Assembly: GCA_946803715.1 (NCBI GenBank)
Contig: CAMPET010000204.1
Location: forward strand, 90,358 to 127,694
Direction of reading: 5' to 3'
Length of the DNA stretch: 37,337 nucleotides
Source: Beroe ovata
Lineage: Eukaryota; Ctenophora; Nuda; Beroida; Beroidae
Made by a program: the position numbers and the translations under genes. The notes below the pieces were generated by a model, which was not told the origin of the DNA, did no database searches, and saw nothing but the letters and a program-made list of their open reading frames with translations. Below, piece by piece: positions 1-11,375 of the stretch. Positions within the stretch are counted from its first letter, which is position 1; every line of letters starts with the position of its first letter.

Positions 1-1224
1 TGTGTGTGTGTGTTTGAGTGAGTGAGTTTGTGTGTGTGAGTTTTTGTATCTGTGTCTCTACGTGTGTGTTTGTGAACACTATTGCTTCGTACGTGATTAT
101 CCCTTCAGTAATAGTCAAGACTTTTCATGATATTTTCATTTGTAACGGAAAGTCACGAAATGATACAATTGTGAAGAATGAGAATAAAAAGGAAGGTCTC
201 TTATTTCCCAATAAATGAACGGGTTTTTCTCTATCAACAGCTCCAAGAATCACAGCCAACACATGTCACAACTCACTCATGACTCAATGTCCATTGCTCA
301 GGAATATGGGGAATCGGTCTCTCGAAGGCTCACATTACATACCTCTAGGACACACTCACACACGTACACAATTTGATATACCTTATCAGCTATGGTGTCA
401 AATTACACACCTACACTTATCGATTGATGAAAAAGTGCTTCCTTCAAAGCGCATAAATCAAAGTGACTCAATCCTTGCTTTTCGGTTTCAAAATTCCAAG
501 GAGTGAATGTTTCAAATTTATCATGCAGATGGATGTATTCAGTTGAATTCGTCTCGCATTTCACAATTCTCATCTACACTCATAATTAGCGTGAACACTG
601 GTATAGAATNGTGTGTGTGTGTGTGTGTTTGAGTGAGTGAGTTTGTGTGTGTGAGTTTTTGTATCTGTGTCTCTACGTGTGTGTTTGTGAACACTATTGC
701 TTCGTACGTGATTATCCCTTCAGTAATAGTCAAGACTTTTCATGATATTTTCATTTGTAACGGAAAGTCACGAAATGATACAATTGTGAAGAATGAGAAT
801 AAAAAGGAAGGTCTCTTATTTCCCAATAAATGAACGGGTTTTTCTCTATCAACAGCTCCAAGAATCACAGCCAACACATGTCACAACTCACTCATGACTC
901 AATGTCCATTGCTCAGGAATATGGGGAATCGGTCTCTCGAAGGCTCACATTACATACCTCTAGGACACACTCACACACGTACACAATTTGATATACCTTA
1001 TCAGCTATGGTGTCAAATTACACACCTACACTTATCGATTGATGAAAAAGTGCTTCCTTCAAAGCGCATAAATCAAAGTGACTCAATCCTTGCTTTTCGG
1101 TTTCAAAATTCCAAGGAGTGAATGTTTCAAATTTATCATGCAGATGGATGTATTCAGTTGAATTCGTCTCGCATTTCACAATTCTCATCTACACTCATAA
1201 TTAGCGTGAACACTGGTATAGAAT
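1..1224. repeat. Identical 0.6-kb direct duplication around a single N
   Basis: Bases 1-609 and 616-1224 appear identical with a constant 615-base offset; every stretch compared by eye matched. The first copy stops exactly at the N at 610, and the second begins in the same GT-rich microsatellite that opens the window. An exact duplicate abutting an unresolved base at a microsatellite is what a failed contig-overlap merge produces. A real recent tandem duplication is possible. No convincing protein is encoded; the short open frames in each copy are the same non-coding sequence read twice. Confidence 0.9.
610..610. other. Unresolved base / assembly join
   Basis: The only N in the window. It lies between the two copies of the 615-base duplication and inside a GT dinucleotide run, so it probably marks a scaffold join, not a single miscalled base. 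The missing 5' exons of Rab7 may have been lost or displaced near here. Confidence 0.85.
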
Positions 1225-1879
1225 AATGTTTATGAAGGAGTACTGCATATTTGCTTGAATGTACTCAATTTCAGTCAAAATAGAGCACATAAAAGTGGGA
1301 AAAGTGTCTCGAGTAGTCGAGTACATTCGGTATTGAATTGACCCGGCTACTTTTGAGTTTTGCGTGTCGGTGTTTGTGTCTGTGTGTTTATGTGTGTTTG
1401 TGTGTGTGTCGGTGTTTGTGTCTGTGTGTTTGTGTGTCTGTGTCTCCCTATGTCATTATGTGTATGTATGTGTCTGTATGTGTGTATGTGCGTCTGTGTA
1501 TGTGTTTATTTGTGTGATTGCTTGTCACACTGTGATTGACTGCCACAAATAGAGCACGTGTCTGTTGATAAAGCATCATAGTGCACGTGCGTCACAATGA
1601 GTTGATATACCTACTGCAAATACTGCGCATTTTTGTGTGCATATGATGTTTAGTGTATACGCGTGTACAAAGCAACAACAACTAGGAAGAATTCTTGAGC
1701 TAAACGCAACTAGTTTCTGGATATCTGGGCGTAATCAGTTTTGAATAGAAGCAAAAGAAAACGATTCCTTTAATGTGTTACCGAATATTGTCTAACCCTC
1801 TAATTTCTTGTAAACTGTTTCCAAGCCGCTTCCTAACCACTTTACCCTGCACCTCCTTCCTTACCCCCCATTCCTGCAG
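1225..1879. other. GT-rich intronic or upstream sequence, no gene seen
   Basis: From about 1356 to 1520 the + strand is an imperfect GT microsatellite with interspersed GTGTCTGT and GTATGT units. The remainder is ordinary AT-rich DNA ending in a pyrimidine tract and the CAG acceptor at 1877-1879 of the first visible Rab7 exon. I looked for the Rab7 P-loop and DTAGQ segments here and found neither, so this is read as intron. Confidence 0.6.
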
Positions 1880-2980
1880 ACGTTAGACAGTTGGAGAGAC
1901 GAATTCCTGATCCAAGCCTCGCCACGCGACCCAGACAACTTCCCATTCGTTGTGCTGGGAAACAAAGTCGACCTCGAAAACAGAGCAGTGAGTACAATTT
2001 GAAATGCCTGATCCATAACCGAAATCAATAATTACTAAGAGTCAACTTTCGAAGCCTCGAAACTTCCCTGGGCTGGAGTCTCTATTCTCGGTACACTGTC
2101 ATTATCACAACTATTATTAGCTCATAGCTAGCTGGCCTTGTAAACACTATCGCGTGACGGGACATATTTGCAAGTTTGACTTTTTGTACTAGCAACTTTT
2201 GACCTCGATTGCGACCAAAGCACGTTCAATTTCCTATCTGTATCTTTTCTGCGCGGCGTTAGCGCGCCTTTGAATTCTAGCTTCTGCTGCGCGTCCGCAA
2301 TGTTCGTGCTGTTTTGGGTTTTAGACAATGGACAGAGACACTGATTAAAAAAAAACTCTGAAGTCATTGTCTAGAGTTTCATGGATTATGTCACTTCTCC
2401 TATTAGCTGTAGTCTGAATTTCACTACCTTCTCCACTACTGATTCAATGATTTAATACATCGTATAAACTCCCCGTGGATGATTTAAGCCGATATTAATC
2501 ATTCTATCAGATAATTTTATCTCTCATCGCAACTATCATCTTTCATGCATAAAATTCCTTTGATAGTCGCTGATATTGGCTGCGGATAATTGAATACGAT
2601 GCCATCTGGGGATGCATAAAATGGCCTTGCTCCTAGCGTCCTATGACCAGTGACGCATCTACAAAGCTGTACATTATTCAGTGAACTCATTAGAGCCATA
2701 AGTGTACTCATTAGAGCCATTGAACCACCCCATTCTGACCCAACTCAACCCGCAGGTGTCACAGAAGTGGGCGCAACAGTGGTGTCAAGGGAAAAACAAC
2801 ATCCCATACTTCGAAACCTCGGCCAAGGAAGCCATCAACGTCGAACAGGCATTTTATACCATCGCTCAGAACGCTCTAGCTCAGGAGAGCGATGCAGATC
2901 TCTACACAGAGTTCCCCGAAACGATAAAGATCCCGCCCGGTGGCGGACAGCCGGGAAAGAGCGGCGATTGTGCGTGTTAA
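1880..2980 (+). CDS. RAB7A: Rab7 small GTPase, two 3' exons (partial)
   Basis: Rab7 controls late-endosome to lysosome traffic and fusion on the cytosolic face of late endosomes. Two exons are visible: 1880-1987 (36 codons, ends phase 0, donor GTGAGT) and 2756-2980 (acceptor CGCAG, stop TAA at 2978). The first contains [10 protein letters not shown] and the G4 guanine-specificity motif GNKVD. The second contains the G5 motif [14 protein letters not shown] typical of Rab7 and ends in C-A-C, a CXC geranylgeranylation signal. Together they give 110 residues against about 207 for the family, so roughly 97 N-terminal residues (P-loop, switch I, DTAGQ) are missing to the left, either outside the window or lost at the N join. 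Family assignment is very secure; completeness is not. Confidence 0.95.
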
Positions 2981-3792
2981 ATTCGTGGCGGGATTGACGG
3001 CGACTTCTACCAACCCTCCCTCTCTCAACGATGTGATGATTGTGAAGAAACTTGTGTAATTTGTGTTGAGAATATATATATACAATATGTATTGTAACCA
3101 TAGCAACTGGTATTGGCGCTCGCCGCTCGGAGTAAATTTGCTCTGGATCCTGGTGTTAACCGGTTCTCCTCTTGTGGAGGATAGGAGAGGAGGAGTGTTT
3201 GATTCAGGGTCAGTGGTGATGTCATTATCATTCACAATACATATTAAATCATGGGCTCGTTTCATCTCATCGTGGCTACGTTACAATATTAACAATTTTG
3301 ATGCAACGTTAATGATTATCACAAATGAGTTGATGATATATTGCTTGTTTTTTCTTTTTAATTCAGAACTCAGAATGAAAGTCTGAAACGTGGACTTTTG
3401 AATGGGATTTTAGCTTGCACTGTTCGGAATACTCGTATTGAAGGGAAAATGAGTTTCAGCTGGCCCTTAAAACATCATTAGAGGTTTCCATGTTAGACAT
3501 TGTGCCTCGATTCACAATTTGCATGTTCACAGATATATTCGTAACCTATTTCCCATGGAATGATGGATTAGACTTCTCGGACTTCAAAAACTTGTACTAT
3601 GGTGTGACCCACATGTTTAAACCATACTATACATACACACAGAGAGATTTAAAAACACTGATAATTGTAGAGTTAAAGATGAGTTCTTTGTTGTTTTGAT
3701 TTGTGTGAAAATAGAACCAGTAAATCAAGGTTTATCATATTGATTGTAAAATAGTCGTCTCATTTTTCTCTATTTTGGTCCCTCCCAAACCT
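2981..3792. other. Convergent 3' flank between Rab7 and the NXNL2-like gene
   Basis: AT-rich sequence between two genes that face each other. No supported coding region: the open frames here lack family motifs and a coding-like composition. No clear AATAAA was found for either gene. It contains an RFX-type X-box sequence at 3094-3107 (separate entry). Confidence 0.6.
3094..3107. promoter_or_regulatory. RFX-type X-box sequence
   Basis: The 14-mer GTAACCATAGCAAC fits the imperfect inverted-repeat X-box bound by RFX transcription factors (GTNRCC, short spacer, RGYAAC). It lies about 115 bp after the Rab7 stop codon, probably in its 3' UTR, so function is uncertain. Confidence 0.35.
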
Positions 3793-4431
3793 TCACTGAT
3801 CACCATGTTGTATCTTATTAGCAACATTGTACCAATGAGTGAAACACCTCTTAGTCCGTTTTCGCACCTCTTTAACCCCTTTATCAGTGATCAGGCTTCC
3901 GTCGTCCTTAACAATCACAAGTTTGGGAATAACCACAATGTTGTACTTCAATTTGAGATAGTTAATCATGCTAGATCCATGTGGTACGGAAACCCACGAA
4001 TCGGGAAATTGTGTCGTGATTATGTCCGTCATTTCATCGCTCGTTCGATCGAAACTGACGTAGATAACTTCGATGGGCGCACCTTCGCTAACCAAGTCTC
4101 CGTGAAACGATTTAAACGTTTCCACAAAATCGGTGAATGGTGGTGACCACGCTGCACCGAATAGCAAACAGATGACTTTTCCGAGTAGGAAATCCGGTGA
4201 AACAGGCAGTCCATTTCGAGCAATGAGATGGAGTTTGTCTGAAAATAGCTGGTCGGTATCGACTTGTACCATGGTGGAACTTGCTAGTTTCTTCAGTGGT
4301 GGCCTCTGGTCTCTGTCCGTCATCTGTGATATGTTGAAACTTGAACTTAACATGTCAACAAATATCGATTCCAACTGGTTTCTTTGTCTCGTATTCGAGG
4401 TTGCCATCCGAGACGATCGATATGATACCAC
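3793..4431 (-). CDS. NXNL2: Nucleoredoxin-like protein (NXNL2/RdCVF family), redox cysteines absent
   Basis: Thioredoxin-fold protein of the tryparedoxin/nucleoredoxin-like branch; in vertebrates NXNL1/NXNL2 include rod-derived cone viability factors. Single uninterrupted exon of 212 codons. Family signatures are the strand-turn IEVIYVSFD, the cis-proline region YNIVVIPKLVIV near residues 163-174 and a C-terminal ITDKGVKEVR segment. The position that is WCPPC in tryparedoxins reads W95-S96-P97-P98-F99, so both catalytic cysteines are gone and disulfide-reductase activity is not expected. The longest start (4431) gives about 50 residues before the fold; internal methionines at 4407 or nearer the fold are equally possible. 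It converges with Rab7. Two CACGTG boxes lie about 490-510 bp upstream. Confidence 0.85.
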   Translation of the reverse strand: MVSYRSSRMATSNTRQRNQLESIFVDMLSSSFNISQMTDRDQRPPLKKLASSTMVQVDTDQLFSDKLHLIARNGLPVSPDFLLGKVICLLFGAAWSPPFTDFVETFKSFHGDLVSEGAPIEVIYVSFDRTSDEMTDIITTQFPDSWVSVPHGSSMINYLKLKYNIVVIPKLVIVKDDGSLITDKGVKEVRKRTKRCFTHWYNVANKIQHGDQ

Positions 4432-5366
4432 AAATTCGCAGCGCGCGCGGGAACGCGCACAATTCGAATTTGGCTTTGATCAGCAAAATGTCTCGTGTCA
4501 GCTAGTACAAAAAGATGTTTCTCGCGATGCGGCCCGCGCGGAAAATCGTGATTAACACTCGAAGAGGGAAGAACATGAAAACAAGGTTTTACCGCGCGAA
4601 TTTCGATTCCTAATTTATATCACGGTTGAAATTCACTCTCTGAATGGCCGATCGTACCAAAGGACAGAGGAACGATCTTTTCAAATTTGAATTGTGTATT
4701 ACTAGAATCTATGCTGCTCGATACAAAACCGCAACGATTTGACGAAAATAGATGATTTTCACAACTAAAACATATTTCCTCACGTCGAGAAAACCACTAG
4801 AGTTTACTAGCCATAACAAAAACACTGATAACTGTACAGTGTACGCTAGCACGCGCTGCGACCATCACAAGCAGACTTAGTGGGGGGCCATTACCAGACT
4901 ACATGTTTCCATGGTATCACGTGACTATAGACGGGTGTCACGTGAGAATTAGCGTACCATTAATCACGTCAATGGAGTCAGTATTTCAACAGTCGCAAAC
5001 AATGATCTTTCCCGAAAAGGACAAATTGATGACGAACTAATTTTTTGGGGGTCAAACAAAAAAAATACATAGTTCGTAGAATGTAATACATTTTAAAATG
5101 ACTCGTGTGGTTACATTTTAGATGTTGAGGTTTAAAAAGAATAGAAAAGTGCAGCTACTACATCAGTTACAATCTTAGCGATATGGGTCTCTACCACTGC
5201 AGTAAGATATGGAAACTGTGAAAGACTAACGCCGTTCACAATTCATTCAGGTCACAATAGCTAAATAATATACTCGTTTCAAATAAGTCCCCGAGAAACT
5301 GCTTTCCTTATACAATATTTGAGAATATCAGTACTGATTGTTATTGATAGAATCAACAGTTTGTGT
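4432..5366. other. Upstream region of the NXNL2-like gene, no gene seen
   Basis: It begins with a short GC-rich patch (GCGCGCGCGGGAACGCGCAC, 4441-4460) just upstream of the predicted start, then AT-rich sequence. Two CACGTG palindromes are at 4918 and 4939. No coding potential was recognised. The right end is the 3' flank of the SRSF10-like gene. Confidence 0.55.
4917..4945. promoter_or_regulatory. Pair of TCACGTGA E-boxes spaced 21 bp
   Basis: CACGTG occurs at 4918-4923 and 4939-4944, each inside the palindrome TCACGTGA. This is the class-B E-box bound by bHLH-zip factors such as USF, MITF/TFE and MYC. The 21-bp spacing is two helical turns and recurs elsewhere in the window. Activity is an inference. 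Confidence 0.4.
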
Positions 5367-6020
5367 CTATCGTGATTTGGATCGTGACGGAGATCGTGAC
5401 GCTGACTTCGACGCTCGTTCTTCCTCTCCTGATCTCGGGCTCCGGGATCGTGACTGAGAATGGTGTTTCCGGCTCGATCGTCGTCGAGGCGATCCACTCG
5501 GTGACCGTGACGCTGATCGTCCTGACCGTGACGCGGACCGCGATCGTGATCGCCGTCTCTCGGACGAGTGTCGCGATCGTCGTGGACTCCGACTTCGTCT
5601 GCTCCGTCGCGGACTCCGGCTCCTGCTCCGGGATCGGCCCCGGCCGTATCCGCTACCGTACCGCGGGTTCGACATCTCCTTCCTCCGCATCATGTTAGGG
5701 TTCTTCCTGTCACCCTCGGCAAATACCACCTCCAACTCTCGATTGTGGAGTCTGTGCCCATCCAGCTCCTCCATCGCGTCCTTCGCGTGCCGGTCATCCT
5801 CAAACTCTACATACGCAAAACCGCGCGGCTCCTTCGTGTAGTAATCCAGGGGGATGTACACGTCACGGACATATCCGTAGCGGGAAAACAGCTTGCGGAG
5901 GTCCTCGGGAGCGGTCTCAAAGTGGACGTTACGGACGAAGAGCGAGGTGCTCTTGTCACGGCGACCACTGCCGCCGCCACCCCCGCCGCCACTTCGCCGT
6001 CTATCACCTCGGTATGACAT
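5367..6020 (-). CDS. SRSF10: SRSF10/12-like SR splicing factor, intronless
   Basis: Nuclear serine/arginine-rich RNA-binding protein, predicted 217 residues in one exon. After a glycine-rich N-terminus (residues 10-19) comes one RRM with RNP2 LFVRNV (27-32) and RNP1 RGFAYVEF (66-73). The linker VYIPLDYYTKEPRGFAY and the EGDRK sequence after the RRM are characteristic of the SRSF10/SRSF12/TRA2-like branch. From about residue 115 to the end it is an RS domain of SRSRSRSPRR-type repeats, the substrate of SRPK/CLK kinases. The start MSYRGD at 6020 fits the family better than the ATG 12 codons upstream. Spliced family members, including the paralogue at 8791-10753, have an intron after the YTK codons; here it is absent, suggesting a retrocopy or intron loss. 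Confidence 0.9.
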   Translation of the reverse strand: MSYRGDRRRSGGGGGGGSGRRDKSTSLFVRNVHFETAPEDLRKLFSRYGYVRDVYIPLDYYTKEPRGFAYVEFEDDRHAKDAMEELDGHRLHNRELEVVFAEGDRKNPNMMRRKEMSNPRYGSGYGRGRSRSRSRSPRRSRRSRSPRRSRHSSERRRSRSRSASRSGRSASRSPSGSPRRRSSRKHHSQSRSRSPRSGEEERASKSASRSPSRSKSR

Positions 6021-8790
6021 TCCTGATAAGGTGGCAATGTGAGGGATGCATGTCAAAGAGAAAATATAATCAAATCTGCAATTTGCATCCCTGGGTTTTA
6101 GTTTACAGTGTACAAATCAGTGGAGCTCTACAATCTAATGATGTTGACGTTTACTAGGTAGTCGTTGATGATACAGTGACTATAAGATATCTTTCTATGC
6201 CTCAACACTCTTTACATTTAGCTGCTATACAGTATACATCCATCAATCATCTTGCACTCAAATTTGTACATCATGTACTTTGCTCTATACTACTCTGCTC
6301 TATACTATTATGCCAACTAGTTTCCTTATTCCTTCAGATACAGACTCATCACTTTAGACAGTTAAACCTGACAATGAATTTGATTCTAAATCAAGCTAGC
6401 ATTGATGAAGGAGCATTGCTGGAGCAATATTTAGGTACGATTGTTCTGTGTGTCAGTGAAGTGAGGATCATACATGGTACACAACTTAGGGTACACAACT
6501 TAACAAGAAGTAAAGTGGAAACGCATCGAAAAGCAACATTACGGACTGGCTACTGAAAATAAGATGGATGATACAGAGCTCATATATCATGGGAGATGAA
6601 TGAGCGTGAATTTGACTGGCATCAGTCACTCTTGACAGTTAACATGTGTCGTTGAATGGTCACGATAGCTTTTAGTGACAGATTCGTTTGAGTGTTCATA
6701 ATGAACGTGCGAGTATTATATCTAGGAAATTAGGGAATGGTTGACTGTGTATTCGGCGAGGAAAACAGTAGGGATCAAGTTTTTTGCTGATAATATTCGC
6801 TACTTAGTGTTGCATTATCAGGCCCTAATTAAGATGCTACATTCTACGATCCACACTCAACTATCAAGTATCGGGAAACTAGCGTAAGATTCTTACTAAA
6901 TCTAGAATATCTTTAGAACTGTCAATGACTTTGGCTCTGTATCTTTGACCTTTACTCTAGATCTTTACTCTAACTATAGCCAGACTTTGCTTTATATCTT
7001 TGAAAACCTGGTTACAAAATAGTAGTATTGAGTACACAAGATTATTTACCGCTATAAAGTTTCACTGCTCATTCAATCCACAGTTCAAATCATACTTACC
7101 ACGAACGAGCAACACGTTTTACTATCTTTACTCTTTAGACCTTTCCCCTAGAGACCTTGACTTTTATCTTTACTTTAATCTTTACTCTAATCTGTACTCT
7201 AATCTTTACTTTACCCTTACCACACGAAAAGTAGGTACTCTGAATGATAATAATGTAAAGTAACGTGTAGGAAGCAGTAACGGGAGCCTCGAAGTGAAAT
7301 GTGACATTTTCAACCAAAATTCGAGCTATAAAAATTTCGAGACGCGTGTCAGTTGAAATCAAAAGCGTATAGAAGATGATTACGGAGAATAAAGCGTTTT
7401 AAAAAAACTATCACCAACTAATCGTCAATATGCTTCCACGAAGCGTTTAAGACTGTTCCAGTTCTCGTGTTTTGTCATTCCATTGACATATGAACTCCGC
7501 TAATTAATACATGAATATTTGACACCTCGGTTTGGTTCGAGACAACTATGATGCTTGACACCCATAGCCTTCATCAATGTGCGGGTTCAAAATCGATGCG
7601 TTTGATGCTGACACCAGATTCGTGCTGACACCGTCATGAAGCTTGTCGAATCCTGACACCGCTCTATTCAAGAACCTGAGGATAACAGAATTGTAGACTA
7701 CCATTTGTATATCTGCATAGTGAGAAGGGAAAACTTCCGAATAGAGATATTCGATGGCAGAATCTCAAAATATGAAATTAGTATCCAGGTCCTACGTGGG
7801 TTTTGATGCTCATGTGTTATTCTGTGGGTTGAGTGAATTATGACTGATTCGAAATAACATTAAGTTACTTACATAACATTTTCTTTGCCAGTCTTACTAT
7901 TCTAGTGCAACTGTATCGATAATCTTTAACATTTCTTTTACTCATATAGGTTTACATGGACTTTGATCTATTTACAGTTACCTTTACCTTCATTTCTTGT
8001 ACTACTATTATATGATCTTTCTTATTTTAGATAGATGGGTCGCTAATTGAACAATAGGTCAAATTGAACATATAGTAGTTTAAGGCCATTTTCTTTACAT
8101 GGAAAATCTTTTGTGCAAAGTCAATGAACCTGAAATTATTTGGTTAAGTAGGTTCATGGGCCCTCAAATGGTCAACAAAGCACCTTTTCCGCTGTGCAAG
8201 TCTTTAACATGAGACGCTACTTTCAAGGGAGAGCCTTATAGGATTCACCTGGGGTAAAATCCACGGAAACAACAGTCGACCACATGAAATAAGAACTAGA
8301 ACCCTGGTCATTCAATAATGGCTGACTTATGATTTTGAATAGCTCGGATAGATAAGTGATATGGCGGATGGCAACTGAAAATCGGAGGCTGTAATCAAAC
8401 CATTTCACTCAGTTTCGAATATACAATTCTCGATAAAGGCCAAGTATAGGATGAGGCGTTTTCTGCCTGGCCTGGAAAATATTGGCCGAGACGTTTGCGC
8501 TGATCTTCTTTCACAAAATGCCCTCAGATGACACTCAAGAGAATGATTGATTTACATGCTTCCAAAGATACTTTCAAATGGATATCACTCTTTTCTGAAC
8601 TGATAAAACTTTAAAAAGGACTTATACTGATCCAGTTTCACAAAACCGAGCTGATCTGAGGAAAGGATAATTGAAATTCAGAATTTTGCCTGAGAATCGG
8701 AAATGAAGTTATCAAATTTCCCATATTTATCTCGTCTGAGAATGTGATATGTTATGAACTCACCAAATAATTTCACCAACTGCATGAGGA
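6021..8790. other. 2.8-kb gene-free, AT-rich stretch
   Basis: No coding region is supported on either strand; the longest frame (6176-6556, +) has no recognisable domain and ordinary non-coding composition. Visible structure is limited to an imperfect pyrimidine-rich tandem motif of the form ATCTTTACTCTA around 6943-6990 and 7120-7215, and loosely repeated TGACACC units at about 7555-7665. It holds the upstream region of the SRSF10-like gene and the 3' flank of its paralogue. Confidence 0.55.
7120..7215. repeat. Degenerate CTTTACTCTAAT tandem repeat
   Basis: About eight imperfect copies of a 10-12 bp unit (CTTTACTCTAAT / CTTTACTTTAAT / CTGTACTCTAAT) in tandem on the + strand. Low-complexity pyrimidine-rich sequence with no coding content. 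Confidence 0.6.
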
Positions 8791-10753
8791 TCAATTTCCG
8801 TCTGAGAGTACAATATCAAGATCATCCATTGCATCAAGCTCCTCATACTCTTCCTCATCCACAAATTCCTTACAAAAAGAAATCATCATAATTTTAAGAT
8901 CACATGATCATTTTGCCCGAATTTTGGCATGGATTGAAGGCACTCACATATTCTTCTTCATTATTTCTCCTACTGTCACTTTGTTTCCTTCTACTGCTGC
9001 TGTACTGTGGCTCATCTCTTTTCCTAGACCGTATGGGGGTTGACTTTCTCCGAGGAACCTCACTAGGCTTTGGTGCCGGGAGTAAGGCACGTTTGTTTGC
9101 TACTGGATTTGATTTAGGACGTGATGGAGGGGGAGATGCTTCGAGCTCATCTGGGGAAAGATCTTCAAGATAGCTGTCTTCTTCCGCCTGTTCAGGGGGA
9201 TATCGAGACTTATTCACTCGTGGAGGCTCGACATCTTCACCAACTTCCTGCCTTCTAATTGGACTTCTTTTCAATGGTCGTTTCCTTGGAGGACTGATGT
9301 CCTCGAGATAATCTTGATTTCGTGGTTGCTTATTCATTGGCATCTTCCTAGTGGGACGAGTCATCACAGCTCCATCACTTCTTGGCCTGACTCCACGCCT
9401 GTTGTGCATACTACCTGACTTGACCACCTTATTCATAGTTGACACTGTTACCCTTGGATTATCAACTGGACTGTAGTTTCTTCTACTTCCCCTCTGAGGG
9501 GGAGGTGACCCTCTACCATACTTTTCATTGTTTGCATAAGGAGGCGACATTGATTGTCTCATCACCATATTCCTAGATCGTCTTTGGGGTACAGGGGAAT
9601 GATCCTCCTCATTAATCATCCTCCCTCTGTTACGGAAAGGTGGCTGAGGGCTGTAAGACATCTGACGTCTTCTGGCTCGCCTCAGAGGTTGTCTTCCCAT
9701 AATTTCCTTACCCTTAGATCTGAAGTCCTCTGGAGACATATCCATAAGGGGCTGACGTCTTCTCTGAGGAGGAGGACTGTCTTCAAACATCTCATGAGAT
9801 CTCTGTTGTCTGCCCATTGGAGGAGGTGATCTGCTTGGTCCAGCTCTTTGACCTGAAGACCTCCTGTTCATGATTGGAGAGTGACCCATCATTGGCGACC
9901 TTTGATGCATAGAATTCCTGTGATTCATTGGAGGAGATTCATCATAAGTTGGACCCTCTCTGAATCCCATGGGCGATCTGGATCTGTGATTCATATCTAT
10001 TGGTGATCTGTTCCTGCCATGAGCATTCATGGATGATCTCTGTCTATAAGGCAGGTCATATTCCAATGGAGATCTATCTCGCATTGGTGAAAGTGATCTG
10101 TAACGACCAGGTGGGGAGTAATAACGTTCTCTTCCAAATCTTTGGTCTGGAGGAGAACCATCCCGTGGATAATAGGGACCACCACCCCTACCACGCCCAC
10201 GACCTCGTCTTTGCATTCCACCAGAATTAAATCTCTTGTGGTCTTTCCTTTCCATTTGAGCTGAGAGTATGAAAAGTACATCAGACCATACAACCAATAC
10301 TTACAAGATTAACCTCAGAGGAACTCTAAAAAGGAATCCAGCTGGCAGTTGGTTTGCATTGAGTTCAAAAAATTAACTGTGATTCACCTGGGTCTTTGCG
10401 GTCACCCTCAGCAAATTTGACATCTACTTCCCTTCCCTTAAACTCAAAACATGTCATTTCACTTATACAAGTCTCTGCATCTTTGATATCTTCAAACTGA
10501 ATATATGCAAATCCCCTGGGCTTCTGAAACACCAGAAAAGATAACTCCAAACAACCTTGGCTTAACAATTATAATTCCATAATAGTAAATTGATTGATTT
10601 TCAATGAACCTTAGTGTAGAAATCAAGAGGAATATAGACATCCCGTAGCCTGCCAAACTTATCAAATATTTCTTTCAGGTCAGCTTCTTTGGCTGAGAAT
10701 GGTAAGTTCTTTATGAAGATTGATGCATTTGGTTGCCCACTTGCTTTAGACAT
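8791..10753 (-). CDS. RRM protein related to SRSF10 with a long SP/RS-rich region and acidic C-terminus
   Basis: Four exons: 10610-10753, 10388-10523, 8948-10260 and 8791-8868 (phases 0, 1, 0; total 1671 nt, 556 residues). The RRM lies at residues 10-84: RNP2 IFIKNL, linker VYIPLDFYTKKPRGFAY, RNP1 RGFAYIQF, then AEGDRK. This is the same signature as the neighbouring SRSF10-like gene. About 440 residues follow, dominated by SPP, RSRSP, MGR and RRGRGRG segments, not pure RS dipeptides. The last exon is short and acidic (EFVDEEEYEELD) ending at TGA 8791. At 556 residues it is roughly twice the family length. A nuclear RNA-binding or splicing role is likely. I did not recognise a one-to-one vertebrate orthologue; SR-related matrix proteins are an alternative. 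Confidence 0.85.
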
Positions 10754-11195
10754 GCTGTAGGTTTTTATCTGTTATCAGCATGACTTAGATCTTCAAAGAG
10801 ACTGAATTATATGAAGAATAATGCTGGACAGGATGCGAGTTACTTATAACTTGCTTACTTTTTAATGGTTCATCCATGAATTATAAGAATTACATACATT
10901 CTTCACAAGAAAATATATTTTAGACAAAGTGAGGTTACTTTATGACACACACTATCGTCCTGAAGCTCCAAAATGATAGGTTGAAAGTCCCAAATAAATG
11001 GAATAATTTACAAAGCCACTTTAACAACATGAGTAACAATATCACGATGATTCCCTATGCTTGCTGGGAGGGAAAAATGATTTTACAGAAGGTGATATCA
11101 ACTGTTCAGCACCAATCTCGAAGTGCAATATCATAGGTAAGTAACTTTAATTTCCCTAGGGTGTCGATTTGTCCATCGACCCGGGAATATTGTCT
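10754..11195. other. Upstream region of the second SR-like gene
   Basis: AT-rich sequence of about 440 bp between the start codon at 10753 and the inverted-repeat cluster. No coding region supported. It should contain the promoter and any 5' UTR exon of the SR-like gene, but no TATA or initiator element stands out. Confidence 0.5.
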
Positions 11196-11375
11196 TGAGC
11201 ACGTTGCGCGCCCCTATTCTACTCTGTGCTGTCATCTGAAAAGTCGTAAAAAGGAGACCACTGAAACGCGCACCGTAATTGGGTCAGATCACGCAGCGCG
11301 GGAACAATCAATGCTATGACATTTGTTTATCAATGATAGACCCTGTCGGAAATTTCGTAATTTTCGCGCGCGCGC

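Noticed and set aside
539-733. - strand frame crossing the N at 610
   Set aside because: Runs through the unresolved base and the GT microsatellite; an artefact of low-complexity sequence.
2650-2997. 115-codon + strand frame overlapping Rab7 exon 2
   Set aside because: Out of frame with the conserved Rab7 reading, which carries the G5 motif and CXC end.
4133-4555. 140-codon + strand frame
   Set aside because: Antisense of the NXNL2-like gene over most of its length.
6176-6556. 126-codon + strand frame
   Set aside because: Leucine-rich low-complexity translation of AT-rich DNA, no motif, no splice context.
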